NCBI GenBank assembly: GCA_017554325.1
Contig: JAFZIP010000002.1
Coordinates: forward strand, 1-64,000
Direction of reading: 5' to 3'
Origin: Bacteroidales bacterium
GTDB taxonomy: Bacteria > Bacteroidota > Bacteroidia > Bacteroidales > WCHB1-69
DNA: 64,000 nt
This document shows, piece after piece, positions 1 through 9,600 of this stretch. Each line of letters begins with the position of its first letter. The stretch's first letter is position 1. The notes beneath the pieces were generated by a model. The model saw only the letters and a list, made by a program, of their open reading frames with translations, ran no database searches and was not told the DNA's origin. The position numbers and the translations under genes are program-made.

Positions 1-2
1 GA

Positions 3-134
3 AATTCCGAATACATGAGGAAGTCTCCTTCCGAAAGACGAAAAGAACGGAAGAAAAACATAATAATACTCATCATCGCAATTCTGATAGGATTATTGTT
101 AGGCGTTATATACCCCGTCCGTTCAGGCAAATAA
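3..134 (+). CDS. C-terminus of an upstream gene, or a small membrane protein
   Basis: The frame is open from the window edge to a TAA at 132-134. An internal ATG at 15 would give a 39-residue protein: a Lys/Arg-rich stretch (residues 2-14), one hydrophobic helix (about 15-33) and a short tail. Without sequence to the left I cannot tell whether this is the membrane-anchor end of a longer protein or a free-standing small membrane protein. The basic residues before the helix suggest that side stays in the cytoplasm. No function is recognised. Confidence 0.4.
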   Translation, partial: NSEYMRKSPSERRKERKKNIIILIIAILIGLLLGVIYPVRSGK

Positions 135-703
135 ATCATCAAACTACAAATTGTACTGCAAATTTTAGAAATCCTATCTTCACGCCAGGATTTCTACATA
201 TTTTCATAATGAGTTGTCTAGATAATATAAAAATTATTGTCCAGCGTCAAATACGAGTTATAAACCAACAACACTTACAACAACACTTAACACCTTTTCC
301 CTGTATCATCCTCGTCATACCCCTCAACTATCACGAGCCCCCTTTTTTCGCGGCGGTTCGTGCCGTGCTCCGGCGCACATCACACTCGCGTCGCGACCAC
401 ACACACGTGCCCGCCATCCCGGGGATGTCAATCCCCGGCTACCAACCCAGGCACACCTACGGCGTGCCATCTGCGCACCATTCCGCCAGCGGAGCTGGCG
501 GAACCCCCAACGTTAACCGCGTCGCTTCGCTTGCGGCGGAACCCCCAACGTTAACCGCGTCGCTTCGCTTGCGGCGGAACCTCCAACGTTAACCATGTAA
601 CTCTGCACGTGGCGAACCACCCAATACAATACCGTATGTAGTACCCATTGTACCCCATCATCTGTTTTGTGCATAACCTGTTGAAAAAAATATTTTTAAA
701 CAA
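135..703. other. Non-coding region with clustered hairpin repeats
   Basis: No credible gene is seen here. The open frames crossing it are low-complexity readings of repeats. It holds an inverted repeat CCGGGGAT/ATCCCCGG (419-438), a hairpin around ACCTACGG (450-468), a perfect 10-bp inverted repeat TTCCGCCAGC/GCTGGCGGAA with a 3-nt loop (481-503) and a 38-bp tandem repeat (497-594). The style matches the small hairpins at 15631-15678, 43717-43790 and 47140-47210, so this looks like a landing area for REP-like intergenic repeats. Confidence 0.7.
497..594. repeat. 38-bp tandem repeat, about 2.6 copies
   Basis: Two full 38-bp units (497-534 and 535-572) are identical, and a third partial unit (573-594) differs at one base. 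Each unit holds CGTTAACCGCGTCGCTTCGC. The first copy overlaps the inverted repeat at 481-503. There are no spacers, so it is not a CRISPR array. Its role is unknown. Confidence 0.85.
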
Positions 704-733
704 TTGATTGTATAAATTTTTTTTCTATTTTTG
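704..733 (+). promoter_or_regulatory. Promoter of the rplV-rpsE operon
   Basis: TTG at 704-706 and TATTTTTG at 726-733 are 19 bp apart, which matches the Bacteroidetes -33/-7 consensus. It predicts a leader of about 90 nt before rplV. The leader can form a 6-bp stem, AAGGCG (752-757) with CGCCTT (782-787). A promoter here means the operon starts at rplV rather than further upstream. Confidence 0.75.
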
Positions 734-830
734 CCGCCCGATTGATGGGAAAAGGCGAAATGGGGTGATGTGTTGTTGTAACGCCTTGATAATTAAGAGA
801 TTCAAATTAAAAAATAGATTAAATAATAAA

Positions 831-1265
831 ATGAGTGCAAGCAAAAAATTAGCAGCAGATGCGCGAAAAGAAGCCAACAAGACTATCTATATGGCCCGAT
901 TAGTGGATAATCCGACCTCCCCGCGCAAAACCAGAATTATGGCAAACGTGATCCGTGGAAAAAATGTGGATTACGCCATGAATGTATTGAAATACAGCCA
1001 TAAAGAATCAGCAGAGAAATTATTGAAACTTTTGAAGTCCGCAGTGGCCAACTGGCAAGTCAAGAACGAAGGCGCCAGACTGGAGAATGCGGATCTGTAC
1101 GTGAAGACCATCATGGTGGACGGCGGCAGAATGCTGAAACGTATCCGCACGGCTCCCCAAGGCCGCGCCAACCGTATCAGAAAACGCTCCAACCACGTCA
1201 CCCTGATCATCGCCGACAGAAATGCGGAAAAAACAAATACGGAAAATATAACAACAGAAGAATAA
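831..1265 (+). CDS. rplV: 50S ribosomal protein L22
   Basis: L22 binds 23S rRNA and lines the peptide exit tunnel. At 144 residues it has the family core (residues about 20-125) with the signatures SPRKTRIMANVIRGK and the C-terminal hairpin GRANRIRKRSNHVT. The ATG at 831 is chosen because residue 1 onward matches the family; an open frame reaches back to 708 but starts inside the promoter. It is the first gene of the cluster here, whereas the usual order puts rpsS directly before it. The tail after about residue 130 is Asn/Thr/Glu-rich and probably disordered. Confidence 0.97.
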   Translation: MSASKKLAADARKEANKTIYMARLVDNPTSPRKTRIMANVIRGKNVDYAMNVLKYSHKESAEKLLKLLKSAVANWQVKNEGARLENADLYVKTIMVDGGRMLKRIRTAPQGRANRIRKRSNHVTLIIADRNAEKTNTENITTEE

Positions 1266-1284
1266 AAAAATTAATTAATTAAGT

Positions 1285-2028
1285 ATGGGTCAGAAAGTAA
1301 ATCCGGTAGGCTTACGCCTTGGTATTGTAAGAGGCTGGGATTCTAATTGGTACGGCGGCAAAAATTTCGCCGGTAAGATCGTCGAAGATGACAAAATTAG
1401 AAAGTATTTGAATGCAAAGTTCTTCAAAGCCGGTATCTCTAAAATTTACATTGAAAGAACATTGAAGCTGGTCACGGTGACCATCAGCACGGCTCGTCCG
1501 GGCCTCATCATCGGCAAGGGCGGTCAGGAAGTTGACAAAGTGAAGGAAGAGTTGAAGGTCATCACCAACAAGGAAATCCAAATCAACATCGTGGAAGTGA
1601 AACGCCCCGACTTGGATGCCCAGTTGGTTGCCCAGAACATCGCCAAACAGATAGAGGGTCGTGTGGCATACAAGAAAGCCATCAAGACCGCCATCGCATC
1701 CACCATGCGCGCCAACGCAGAGGGCATCAAGATCACCGCTGCCGGCCGTCTGGGTGGTGCCGAAATGGCTCGTAACGAGCATTTCAAAGAGGGTCGTATC
1801 CCGTTGCACACGCTGAGAGCTGACATCGACTATGCTCCGGTTGAGGCACACACGACCTATGGTTGCATCGGTATCAAGGTATGGATCTGCCGCGGTATCG
1901 TTTACGGCAAACGCGACCTGTTCGCCCAGAACGTGGAGAGCAAGGATTCCAAGGGACAGGCCAAACGCATGTTCCGCGGTCCCCGCAAGGGTGGCGCTGC
2001 GCCGAGAGGCAACAGAAACAGCAAGTAA
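1285..2028 (+). CDS. rpsC: 30S ribosomal protein S3
   Basis: S3 forms part of the mRNA entry site of the 30S subunit. The 247 residues show the N-terminal [13 protein letters not shown], a KH domain with the nucleic-acid-binding loop [12 protein letters not shown] (about residues 73-84), and the C-terminal domain with [12 protein letters not shown]. The last 20 residues are Gly/Arg/Lys-rich, which is common for S3. It lies 19 bp after rplV in the standard S10-operon order. Confidence 0.98.
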   Translation: MGQKVNPVGLRLGIVRGWDSNWYGGKNFAGKIVEDDKIRKYLNAKFFKAGISKIYIERTLKLVTVTISTARPGLIIGKGGQEVDKVKEELKVITNKEIQINIVEVKRPDLDAQLVAQNIAKQIEGRVAYKKAIKTAIASTMRANAEGIKITAAGRLGGAEMARNEHFKEGRIPLHTLRADIDYAPVEAHTTYGCIGIKVWICRGIVYGKRDLFAQNVESKDSKGQAKRMFRGPRKGGAAPRGNRNSK

Positions 2029-2090
2029 ATAATAAATAGTACCGACGCCAAGATGCCGGTCATCAATAATAATTAAATACACTAAAAACA

Positions 2091-2516
2091 ATGTTACAAC
2101 CGAAAAAAACTAGATACAGAAGGCCGCAGAAGGGCAGAATGAAATCCATCACCAAGCGTGGTGCGAACATTTCTTTCGGCTCGTTCGCCCTCAAGACGCT
2201 CGACCAGTGCTGGATCAGCGCCCGCCAAATTGAAGCTGCCCGTCAGGCTATCACCCGTGAGATGAAGCGTCAGGGTCAGTTGTGGATTCGCATTTTCCCC
2301 GATCGCCCCGTGACCGCCAAGGGTTTGGGTGTCCGTATGGGTAAAGGTAAAGGTACCCCCGAATTCTGGGCCGCACGCGTCAGCCCGGGCCGTATTCTCT
2401 TTGAAGCCGACGGCATCCCCATGGAAGTCGCCAAGGAAGCCATGAGACTCGGAGCCCAGAAGTTGCCCGTGCACACTAAGTTCATCGTAAGAAGAGATTA
2501 TTCACCAGAAATTTAA
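2091..2516 (+). CDS. rplP: 50S ribosomal protein L16
   Basis: L16 organises the A-site region of the 50S subunit and contacts tRNA. The protein is 141 residues, a normal length, with [10 protein letters not shown] near the start, the core [20 protein letters not shown] and the conserved [12 protein letters not shown]. It follows rpsC after 62 bp, one of the longer gaps in the cluster, in the standard order. Confidence 0.98.
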   Translation: MLQPKKTRYRRPQKGRMKSITKRGANISFGSFALKTLDQCWISARQIEAARQAITREMKRQGQLWIRIFPDRPVTAKGLGVRMGKGKGTPEFWAARVSPGRILFEADGIPMEVAKEAMRLGAQKLPVHTKFIVRRDYSPEI

Positions 2517-2525
2517 CGAGGAGAT

Positions 2526-2726
2526 ATGAAACAGAAAGTCATTAACGAGCTTACCACCGCAGAGGTGAAGGAGAGACTGGATGTCGAAAAAGACCAGCTG
2601 GTCAAGATGAGACTCAACCACGCCATCTCCCCGTTGGAGAACCCCCAACTGATTAAGGAGCAACGCCGCACAATCGCCAGATTGCACACGGAATTGCGCA
2701 AACGCGAATTAAACGATAACAAATAA
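2526..2726 (+). CDS. rpmC: 50S ribosomal protein L29
   Basis: This small 66-residue all-helical protein sits at the exit-tunnel rim and forms part of the docking platform for trigger factor and SRP. The family pattern is seen in [10 protein letters not shown] and the C-terminal [13 protein letters not shown]. The ATG follows a GAGGAG-like Shine-Dalgarno sequence (2518-2523), stronger than most in this window. The gap to rplP is 9 bp, so translation is probably coupled. Confidence 0.95.
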   Translation: MKQKVINELTTAEVKERLDVEKDQLVKMRLNHAISPLENPQLIKEQRRTIARLHTELRKRELNDNK

Positions 2727-2740
2727 TCCACCAGATAGTT

Positions 2741-2995
2741 ATGGAAAGAAACAATAGAAAAGTGAGAGAAGGCGTCGTCGTCAGCGACAAAATGGAGAAA
2801 TCCATCGTGGTTCTGGTTGAGCGCAAAATGAAACACCCCATCTACGGAAAGTTCCTGAAACGCTCCACGAAATTCATGGCCCACGACGAGAAGAACGATT
2901 GCCATATCGGTGACAGAGTAAGAATTATGGAAACCAGACCCTTGAGCAAGAACAAGTGCTGGCGATTAGTAGAAATCATTGAAAGAGCTAAATAG
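2741..2995 (+). CDS. rpsQ: 30S ribosomal protein S17
   Basis: S17 binds the 5' domain of 16S rRNA early in 30S assembly. The 84-residue protein is an OB-fold with the family motifs [23 protein letters not shown] and [15 protein letters not shown]. It lies 14 bp after rpmC and 2 bp before rplN, in canonical order. Nothing unusual is seen. Confidence 0.97.
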   Translation: MERNNRKVREGVVVSDKMEKSIVVLVERKMKHPIYGKFLKRSTKFMAHDEKNDCHIGDRVRIMETRPLSKNKCWRLVEIIERAK

Positions 2996-2997
2996 TT

Positions 2998-3366
2998 ATG
3001 ATACAACAAGAATCAAGATTAGCAGTAGCAGACAACAGCGGTGCTAAGGAAGTCCTCTGCATCCGCGTTCTGGGCGGCACCAAGAAACGCTATGCCGGCG
3101 TGGGCGACAAGATTGTGGTCGCCATCAAGAGTGCCATCCCTTCCGGTCAGGTCAAGGCCGGCACCGTATCCAAGGCAGTGGTCGTGCGCACCAAGAGACA
3201 CGTGCGCCGCAACGACGGCTCGTACATCAAGTTCGATGACAACGCTGTGGTTCTCCTCACCCCCGGTGACGAGCTTCGCGGTACCCGTATCTTCGGACCC
3301 GTTGCACGTGAGCTCCGTGAGAAGCAGTTTATGAAGATCGTGTCTTTGGCTCCGGAAGTATTGTAG
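2998..3366 (+). CDS. rplN: 50S ribosomal protein L14
   Basis: L14 lies at the subunit interface of the 50S and contacts 16S rRNA in bridge B8. At 122 residues it is full length. [19 protein letters not shown] at the start and the signature [13 protein letters not shown] are both present. It begins 2 bp after the rpsQ stop codon, indicating tight co-translation. Confidence 0.98.
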   Translation: MIQQESRLAVADNSGAKEVLCIRVLGGTKKRYAGVGDKIVVAIKSAIPSGQVKAGTVSKAVVVRTKRHVRRNDGSYIKFDDNAVVLLTPGDELRGTRIFGPVARELREKQFMKIVSLAPEVL

Positions 3367-3433
3367 CAGATAATTCATTTAAGATACAATTGACAAAGAC
3401 CAATTGGTAAACATTAAAAATCCAAAAAGAACA

Positions 3434-3748
3434 ATGAAACTTAAAATCAAGAAAGGCGACATCGTAAAAGTCATCACCGGCGAGTATAAGGGTACTCAAG
3501 GCAAGGTCCTTGAAGTCCTGCCGAGTGCAAACAAGGCTTTGGTGGAAGGCTGCAACATGGTGTCCAAGAGCACTAAGCCCAACGCCAAGACCCCGAACGG
3601 TGGCATTATCAAGAAAGAGGCCCCTATCCACATCTCCAACCTTATGTTGGTTGACGCTAAAGGAAACGCTACCCGTGTTGGTAGAAGATTGAATGACAAA
3701 GGTAAATTGGTTAGATATTCTAAAAAGTCTGGAGAGGAGATCAAATAA
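3434..3748 (+). CDS. rplX: 50S ribosomal protein L24
   Basis: L24 starts 50S assembly by binding the 5' end of 23S rRNA. The 104-residue protein carries the KOW motif region [20 protein letters not shown] (about residues 4-23). The frame is open back to a TTG at 3404, but the ATG at 3434 matches the family start and is preferred. Its stop overlaps the rplE start by one base (TAATG), so translation is coupled. Confidence 0.96.
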   Translation: MKLKIKKGDIVKVITGEYKGTQGKVLEVLPSANKALVEGCNMVSKSTKPNAKTPNGGIIKKEAPIHISNLMLVDAKGNATRVGRRLNDKGKLVRYSKKSGEEIK

Positions 3749-4302
3749 TGTACACACCGAGATTCAAAGAAAAATATCAGAATGAAGTGCTTCCCGCACT
3801 GAAGGAACAGTTCGGTTTCAAATCCGTAATGCGTGTTCCCCGCATCACCAAGATCTGCCTCAACCAAGGGTTGGGCAAGTTCGGCATCGCTGACAAGAAG
3901 CTCATCGATGCAGGTGTGCAGGAAATGACCATGATTGCCGGTCAGAAGGCCGTGGCAACCAAATCCAAGAAGGACATTTCCAACTTCAAATTGAGAAAAG
4001 GTATGCCGATCGGCGTCCGCGTGACCCTTCACGGCGACCGTATGTATGAATTCTTAGACAGATTGGTTTCTGTTTCCATTCCTCGTATCCGCGACTTCAG
4101 AGGCATCAGCGACAAGGGTTTCGACGGCAGAGGAAACTACACGTTGGGTGTTCCGGAGCAGATTATCTTCCCGGAGATTGACATTGACAAGGTGGCCAAA
4201 ATCAACGGTATGGACATCACATTCGTGACCACCGCCCAGAACGACAAGGAATGCCTTGCCTTATTGAAAGAATTTGGCTTACCATTTAAAAATCAGAAAT
4301 AA
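3748..4302 (+). CDS. rplE: 50S ribosomal protein L5
   Basis: L5 binds 5S rRNA and P-site tRNA in the central protuberance. The 184 residues are the family length, with [19 protein letters not shown] near the N-terminus and [20 protein letters not shown] in the middle. It is coupled to rplX by a TAATG overlap and sits 2 bp before rpsN. Confidence 0.98.
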   Translation: MYTPRFKEKYQNEVLPALKEQFGFKSVMRVPRITKICLNQGLGKFGIADKKLIDAGVQEMTMIAGQKAVATKSKKDISNFKLRKGMPIGVRVTLHGDRMYEFLDRLVSVSIPRIRDFRGISDKGFDGRGNYTLGVPEQIIFPEIDIDKVAKINGMDITFVTTAQNDKECLALLKEFGLPFKNQK

Positions 4303-4304
4303 TT

Positions 4305-4604
4305 ATGGCTAAAGAATCCTTAAAAGCAAGAGAAATAAAAAGAGCAAAATTAGTTGCTAAATATAGTGCGAAACGCGCAGAACTCAAGAAGATCATGAAG
4401 GGTGACGACTATGACGCAAAACGCGCCGCTGACATCGCTCTCCAGAAATTACCCCCCAACTCCAATCCTATCCGTATGCACAACCGCTGCAAACTGACCG
4501 GCCGTCCGAAAGGATACATCCGTCAGTTCGGTCTCTCCCGTATCAATTTCCGGGAAATGGCTATGGCTGGTTTGTTGCCAGGTGTTAAAAAAGCTAGTTG
4601 GTAA
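4305..4604 (+). CDS. rpsN: 30S ribosomal protein S14 (zinc-independent form)
   Basis: S14 is a late-binding protein of the 30S head. The 99-residue length and the absence of the four zinc-binding cysteines identify the long, zinc-independent form (C- form); only one Cys is seen, in [14 protein letters not shown]. The C-terminal [12 protein letters not shown] is the family signature. No zinc-regulated paralogue is present in this window. Confidence 0.97.
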   Translation: MAKESLKAREIKRAKLVAKYSAKRAELKKIMKGDDYDAKRAADIALQKLPPNSNPIRMHNRCKLTGRPKGYIRQFGLSRINFREMAMAGLLPGVKKASW

Positions 4605-4627
4605 AATTAAATTAGAAGTTTACGATT

Positions 4628-5026
4628 ATGAATACCGATCCAATATCAGATTATTTGACTCGTTTGAGAAACGCGATCCGCGCTAATCACAAGGTGGTGG
4701 AGATCCCCGCCTCCAACGAGAAAAGAGCTATCACCAAGATTCTCTTTGAAAAAGGCTATATTCTTAATTACAAGTTTGTCGATGATGTACACCCGAAGAT
4801 GATCAAGATCGCTTTGAAGTACCACCCGACAACCAAACAATCCGCCATCACGACGCTGCAGCGCGTGAGCCGTCCGGGTCTCCGTAAGTACTCCGGAGTG
4901 GAAGAACTCCCCTCCGTGCTCAACGGCCTCGGCATCGCCATCATCTCCACCTCCCGTGGCATGATGACCGACAAGGAAGCCAAAGCGCAGAACGTCGGCG
5001 GTGAAGTCATTTGTTACATTAGTTAA
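4628..5026 (+). CDS. rpsH: 30S ribosomal protein S8
   Basis: S8 binds the central domain of 16S rRNA; in enterobacteria it also represses spc-operon translation (known for that group, not shown here). The 132 residues include DPISDYLTRLRNAI and the C-terminal signature SRGMMTDKEAKAQNVGGE. It lies 23 bp after rpsN in canonical order. Confidence 0.98.
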   Translation: MNTDPISDYLTRLRNAIRANHKVVEIPASNEKRAITKILFEKGYILNYKFVDDVHPKMIKIALKYHPTTKQSAITTLQRVSRPGLRKYSGVEELPSVLNGLGIAIISTSRGMMTDKEAKAQNVGGEVICYIS

Positions 5027-5040
5027 TAGGAGGAATTGAT

Positions 5041-5601
5041 ATGTCAAGAATAGGTAAATTACAAATAGCTATCCCTAGCGGAGTAGAAATCAAGAGAGAC
5101 GAGAAGTCCAACATCGTGACCGTGAAAGGTCCTAAGGGCGAACTCCAACAATATGTCGATCCTCGTATTGAAATGAACATTGAAGACGGTCACCTTCATC
5201 TGACCCGTCCTACCGACAACAAACGCGACAAATCCATGCACGGCCTCTACAGAGCGCTGATCAATAACATGGTGATTGGCGTTTCCGAAGGTTTCCAAAT
5301 CAAGATGGAAGTGATTGGCGTCGGCTACAAGGCTGAAGCCAAAGGCGCTCACCAACTTGACATGGGCCTCGGTTACTCCCACAACATCTTGTTCGACTTC
5401 CCGGAGGAGATTTCTGTGGAGACCATCAACGAGAAAGGTAAGAGCCCCGTCATCATCCTGAAGTGCATTGACAAACAGCTGCTCGGTCAGGTCGCCAACA
5501 AGATCCGCTCCTACAGAAAACCTGAACCTTACAAAGGAAAAGGTATCCGCTTCGAGGGCGAGTATGTTAGAAAGAAAGCTGGTAAATCAGCAGAAAAATA
5601 A
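5041..5601 (+). CDS. rplF: 50S ribosomal protein L6
   Basis: L6 lies near the sarcin-ricin loop and the factor-binding site. The 186 residues contain the two tandem L6 folds, with MSRIGKLQIAIPSGVEI at the start, VIGVGYKAEAKG in the middle and the C-terminal signature KPEPYKGKGIRFEGEYVRKK. An AGGAGG Shine-Dalgarno sequence (5028-5033) precedes the ATG, unusually strong for this genome. Confidence 0.98.
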   Translation: MSRIGKLQIAIPSGVEIKRDEKSNIVTVKGPKGELQQYVDPRIEMNIEDGHLHLTRPTDNKRDKSMHGLYRALINNMVIGVSEGFQIKMEVIGVGYKAEAKGAHQLDMGLGYSHNILFDFPEEISVETINEKGKSPVIILKCIDKQLLGQVANKIRSYRKPEPYKGKGIRFEGEYVRKKAGKSAEK

Positions 5602-5619
5602 TCGTGTAAATTTGTTATT

Positions 5620-5979
5620 ATGGCTTACAATAGAAAAGAATATAGAAGAAAAAGGATTAAAAACCGCATTCGCAAGATTGTCAGCGGTACTCCTGCCCGC
5701 CCCAGACTGTCCGTGTTCAGAAGCAACCGTGACATCTATGTGCAGTTGATCGACGATGTGGCTGGCGTGACGCTGGCTTCCGCATCCTCCAAACTGCCTG
5801 CTATTGCCGAGCAGAAGGTGACCAAGTGCGAGAAATCCGCCCTCGTGGGCAAGGAGATTGCGCAACGCGCTCTCGCCGCCGGTATCAATGAGGTTGTTTT
5901 CGACCGTAATGGTTATTTGTATCATGGTAGAATCAAATCTTTGGCCGAAGCAGCCAGAGAAGGTGGTCTCAAATTTTAA
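5620..5979 (+). CDS. rplR: 50S ribosomal protein L18
   Basis: L18 brings 5S rRNA to the central protuberance with L5. The 119-residue protein has the basic N-terminus [11 protein letters not shown], then [20 protein letters not shown], and ends in the signature [20 protein letters not shown]. It lies 18 bp after rplF in canonical order. Confidence 0.97.
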   Translation: MAYNRKEYRRKRIKNRIRKIVSGTPARPRLSVFRSNRDIYVQLIDDVAGVTLASASSKLPAIAEQKVTKCEKSALVGKEIAQRALAAGINEVVFDRNGYLYHGRIKSLAEAAREGGLKF

Positions 5980-5991
5980 ACATCAAGACTT

Positions 5992-6510
5992 ATGGCTAAC
6001 GTGAATATTAAGAAAGTGAAAGCTACTGACATCGAACTCAAAGAGAGAATGGTGGCAGTGAACAGAGTTACGAAAGTTACCAAGGGTGGTCGAATCTTCA
6101 GCTTCGCAGCCATCATGGTAGTTGGTAATGAAAACGGTATCGTGGGCTATGGCCTTGGTAAAGCAAGGGAAGTCTCGACCGCCATCTCCAAAGGTACGGA
6201 AGATGCAAAGAAGAACCTCATCCAGGTGCCCATCCTCAAAGGTACGATTCCTCACGCACAGGAAGGCAAGTACAGTGGTGCAACCGTGTTCATGAAACCC
6301 GCTGCCCCTGGTACCGGTGTTATCGCCGGTGGTGCTATGCGTGCCGTGCTGGAGAGCGTTGGTGTGAAGAACGTGTTGGCTAAGTCCAAAGGTTCCTCCA
6401 ACCCGCACAGCGTGGTGAAGGCTACCATCGATGCCCTCTCCAAAATGCGCGACGCTTACACCGTGGCACAAGTGCGCGGTGTGGACCTTGACAAGGTTTT
6501 CAGAGGCTAA
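5992..6510 (+). CDS. rpsE: 30S ribosomal protein S5
   Basis: S5 takes part in decoding accuracy and lines the mRNA entry tunnel. The 172 residues contain the double-stranded-RNA-binding-like domain with [19 protein letters not shown] and [14 protein letters not shown], then the C-terminal domain with [19 protein letters not shown]. It is the last gene of the cluster. A terminator follows within 30 bp, so rpmD, rplO and secY, which normally come next, must lie elsewhere. Confidence 0.98.
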   Translation: MANVNIKKVKATDIELKERMVAVNRVTKVTKGGRIFSFAAIMVVGNENGIVGYGLGKAREVSTAISKGTEDAKKNLIQVPILKGTIPHAQEGKYSGATVFMKPAAPGTGVIAGGAMRAVLESVGVKNVLAKSKGSSNPHSVVKATIDALSKMRDAYTVAQVRGVDLDKVFRG

Positions 6511-6535
6511 TCGCAATTTTTAAAAATGCTATTGA

Positions 6536-6572
6536 TAGCGGAATGCCGAGAGGCGTTCCGCTATTTTTTTTT
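6536..6572 (+). terminator. Terminator of the ribosomal operon
   Basis: The 12-nt arms (6536-6547 and 6552-6563) pair as TAGCGGAATGCC / GGCGTTCCGCTA with one G-U pair and a GAGA loop, followed by a run of nine T. This is a strong intrinsic terminator directly after rpsE. Confidence 0.9.
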
Positions 6573-6580
6573 CATTTTTG

Positions 6581-6611
6581 TTGTGATTTAAAAAAATATT
6601 ACTTAGCTTTG
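6581..6611 (+). promoter_or_regulatory. Promoter of the large T9SS protein gene
   Basis: TTG (6581-6583) and TAGCTTTG (6604-6611) are separated by 20 bp and match the Bacteroidetes consensus. This gives a leader of about 50 nt before the ATG at 6670. It lies immediately after the ribosomal terminator, so the two units are transcribed separately. Confidence 0.65.
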
Positions 6612-6669
6612 TGGCCTCTTTTGTTCTTTATCGGAAGCATTTCACTCAATATTAATAAATATTATCGTT

Positions 6670-9600
6670 ATGAAAAGAATTTTACTTTTTCTTTTGTCCG
6701 TCATGCTGACTATTTCGCTGACGTTGCAAGCGCAGAATACCTGTACTGCGCCGACAAATCTTACAGCAGGGTTGCATTATCCCGATTGGCATAATGTGAA
6801 TCTCAACTGGAATTCGGTGGTGGATAGCAGTGAAGCTACTATCAAATGGTCCACTACCACTTTGTCCACCCGCATTGGCTTGAATGCCGCCGGAGATTTT
6901 TCCGGTGTGGTGCGCTTCGAACCATCCGACCTGACAGCATACGCAGGTCGTTACCTCACTGCTGTGTCTTTTATTCCCGGTGAGGCGCAGACCGTCTGCA
7001 CATATTCGATCCGGGTGTGGCAAGGCGGCAGCTTTATCAACAATGTCTTTGATCCCGGCACTTTGCTGATTGATCAAGTCATCACTTCTGCCTTGACTGT
7101 TGAAAGCCTCAACACGATTATGCTTGATACCGCCCTTCTGATTGATGTGACGCAAGAGCTCTGGATCGGTATCCGCTGTAACACTACCGCCGGTTACCCG
7201 TTGGGCGCCAGTAGCAATGGTGTGGTCTCAAACAAGGGTGAACTGCTGAATATGGATACGTTGTGGGAAACTCTCACGGCAAGCTCTCTGACTGATTACA
7301 ACTGGGTGATTATTGGAACTTTGACCGACCCCAGTGTAGATAGAATCTCCGGATACAATGTGTATCGCGACAATACGCTCTTGAGCTCGGTTACGACCAC
7401 TTTCTATCTGGACAGTGTCCCAGCAGGCACTTACACATACGATGTTACAGCCAATTATATCAGCGGTTGCGAATCTTCGCCTATTTCCTTAAGCGTTACT
7501 ATGAACGAGGATCCGTGCGCCAACTGTCTTGACACAGTCGATGTGGGCACGGGAACTACGACGACATACCTGTTGCCGATGAACACATTTTACAATTATT
7601 CATATTCGCAACAGATTTATACCGCTGTGGAAGTCGGCAATATAGTGGGTAGAATCCCATGTATCGGTTTCCAGTACATCTATGGTACACCGCAGACCAA
7701 GAACTTCAAGATTTATATGGGCAACACGAATAAGAGTTCCTTCTCCAGTGGTACCGACTGGGTTCCGTTGAACGACATGTTCTTGGTGTATGACGGGGAC
7801 TACACTTTCACCAATACTGGTGTTGACAACTGGGTGAACATTCCGCTGAACACCCCGTTTGAATGGGATGGCACCAGCAATATCGTGGTGGCCGTGTTGA
7901 ACAATACAGGTTCGTATGTAAGCAGCAGCAACCCCACCTTTAATGTGCATGATGCCAGCTCATTGTCGGTTTATGTGCAGAATGACGGTTCCCCGTATTC
8001 CCCGGGCTCTTCCAATCCGTCTGGTACGGTTGGCTCTGTGCGTAATAACATCCGCTTCTTTGAAGGCACACCTATTGAGTGTCCGCTGCCTTCTCATTAT
8101 GCTGTCTCCCAGGTTACCCATGAGAGTGCATTCCTCAGCTGGAATTCCCGTGGCAGCGAAAGCGGTTACGAAGTGGTGGTGGTGCCTGAGGGTAGCAGTT
8201 TAGGCAACGAGACTGCCATCACGGTTTCCGATACCACGTACAATGTCACCAACTTGCAGCCCAATACGGAATACACCGTTTATATGCGTGCTATCTGCAC
8301 CTTGGAGAATAGCTCTTGGCAACAAGTCACTTTCACTACATTGTGCGTGCCCACAGATGTGCTGCCGTATGTGGTTACCTGTGACAGCATCGGTACTGGC
8401 ACGGCTGTGATTCCCGATTGCTGGACCCGTGGCATCGGTGGAAGTTCTGAAACCTATCCATACGTTTCCAGTACATATCATCACTCTGGCAATGCATCCC
8501 TCTATTTCTATTCCTATACTACCAACTTTGTGATGGCTTGTGGACAGGGACTGGATCTGACTCAGAATTCCGATGTCTTGACCATGAGCTTCTATGCAAT
8601 GAAGACCAGTTCCAGCTACGGCAGACTGGAAGCAGGCTATATGACCGATCCCGCTGACCAAAGCACTTTTGTGTCTTTGAAAAGCCTCTATCCGGCAGAT
8701 TATCCTGCAACCACCACATGGTATGAATTCACGATGGTTCTTCCGGATGCTGTGAATGGTACTGTCATCTATCCTGCGTTCTATTGCCCGGGCAGCTCCA
8801 GCAGCAACTATGTATATGTGGACGACATTGTGGTGAAAACGGGTTGCCCGAATCCGACAAACCTGACAGTCAGTGAGGTTTCCCATAATTTTGCTAGACT
8901 ATCCTGGCTCCCGGCTGCGGGCAGCGCGTTGGATTATATCATCGAATATGGTCCTGAAAACAGTTCTGTAATGAATACTATGACCGTTTCTAACACCGGT
9001 ACATGCTTGCTGACAGGCTTGGATACCAACACGGTGTATGAGGTGTATTTGATGGCAGATTGTGCTTCGGAAGCAGACACGTTGCAGATTACCTTCCAGA
9101 CCTTGCTGCCAAATGACAGCTATTGTGTGTTGGAAGACACCACCCGTCCTGCTATCGTGGGAACCTCTTCTTCCACCAACTACACTATCCCCGTCAACAA
9201 TTTCTACAACTATACTTATTCCCAGCAGATTTTCACACCGACGGAGGTGGGTGCTGCCGGTCTCCTCTCCGGAATCGAATTCCAATATTCCTATTCCTCA
9301 GCCTCTACTCAAAAAACAGATTGCGCGATTTATCTGGCCCACAGAACCAGCAGCACATTTGCTTCCACTACGGATTGGACTCCTATCGCATCAGCTGTGA
9401 AAGTGTATGAAGGACCCATGAATTGTCGTAATGGTTGGAACCGTTTTGACTTCACTACGGATTTCTATTATAATGGAACAGATAACTTGGTTGTGATTGT
9501 GGATGACAACTCGGGACATTACAATGGCAGTTCATACGTGTTTGCTACTCATGCCGCAACGGATATGGCTATGGCATACTATAACGATTCCAACAATCCG

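Noticed and set aside
209-592. 127-residue open frame in the 5' region
   Set aside because: It is a reading of the hairpins and 38-bp tandem repeats, with low-complexity Pro/Arg/Thr sequence and no family resemblance.
497-594. Possible CRISPR array
   Set aside because: The 38-bp units abut with no spacers, there are fewer than three full copies and no cas genes are in the window.
1312-2091. 259-residue minus-strand frame opposite rpsC
   Set aside because: It is antisense to a confident ribosomal protein gene and shows no family features.
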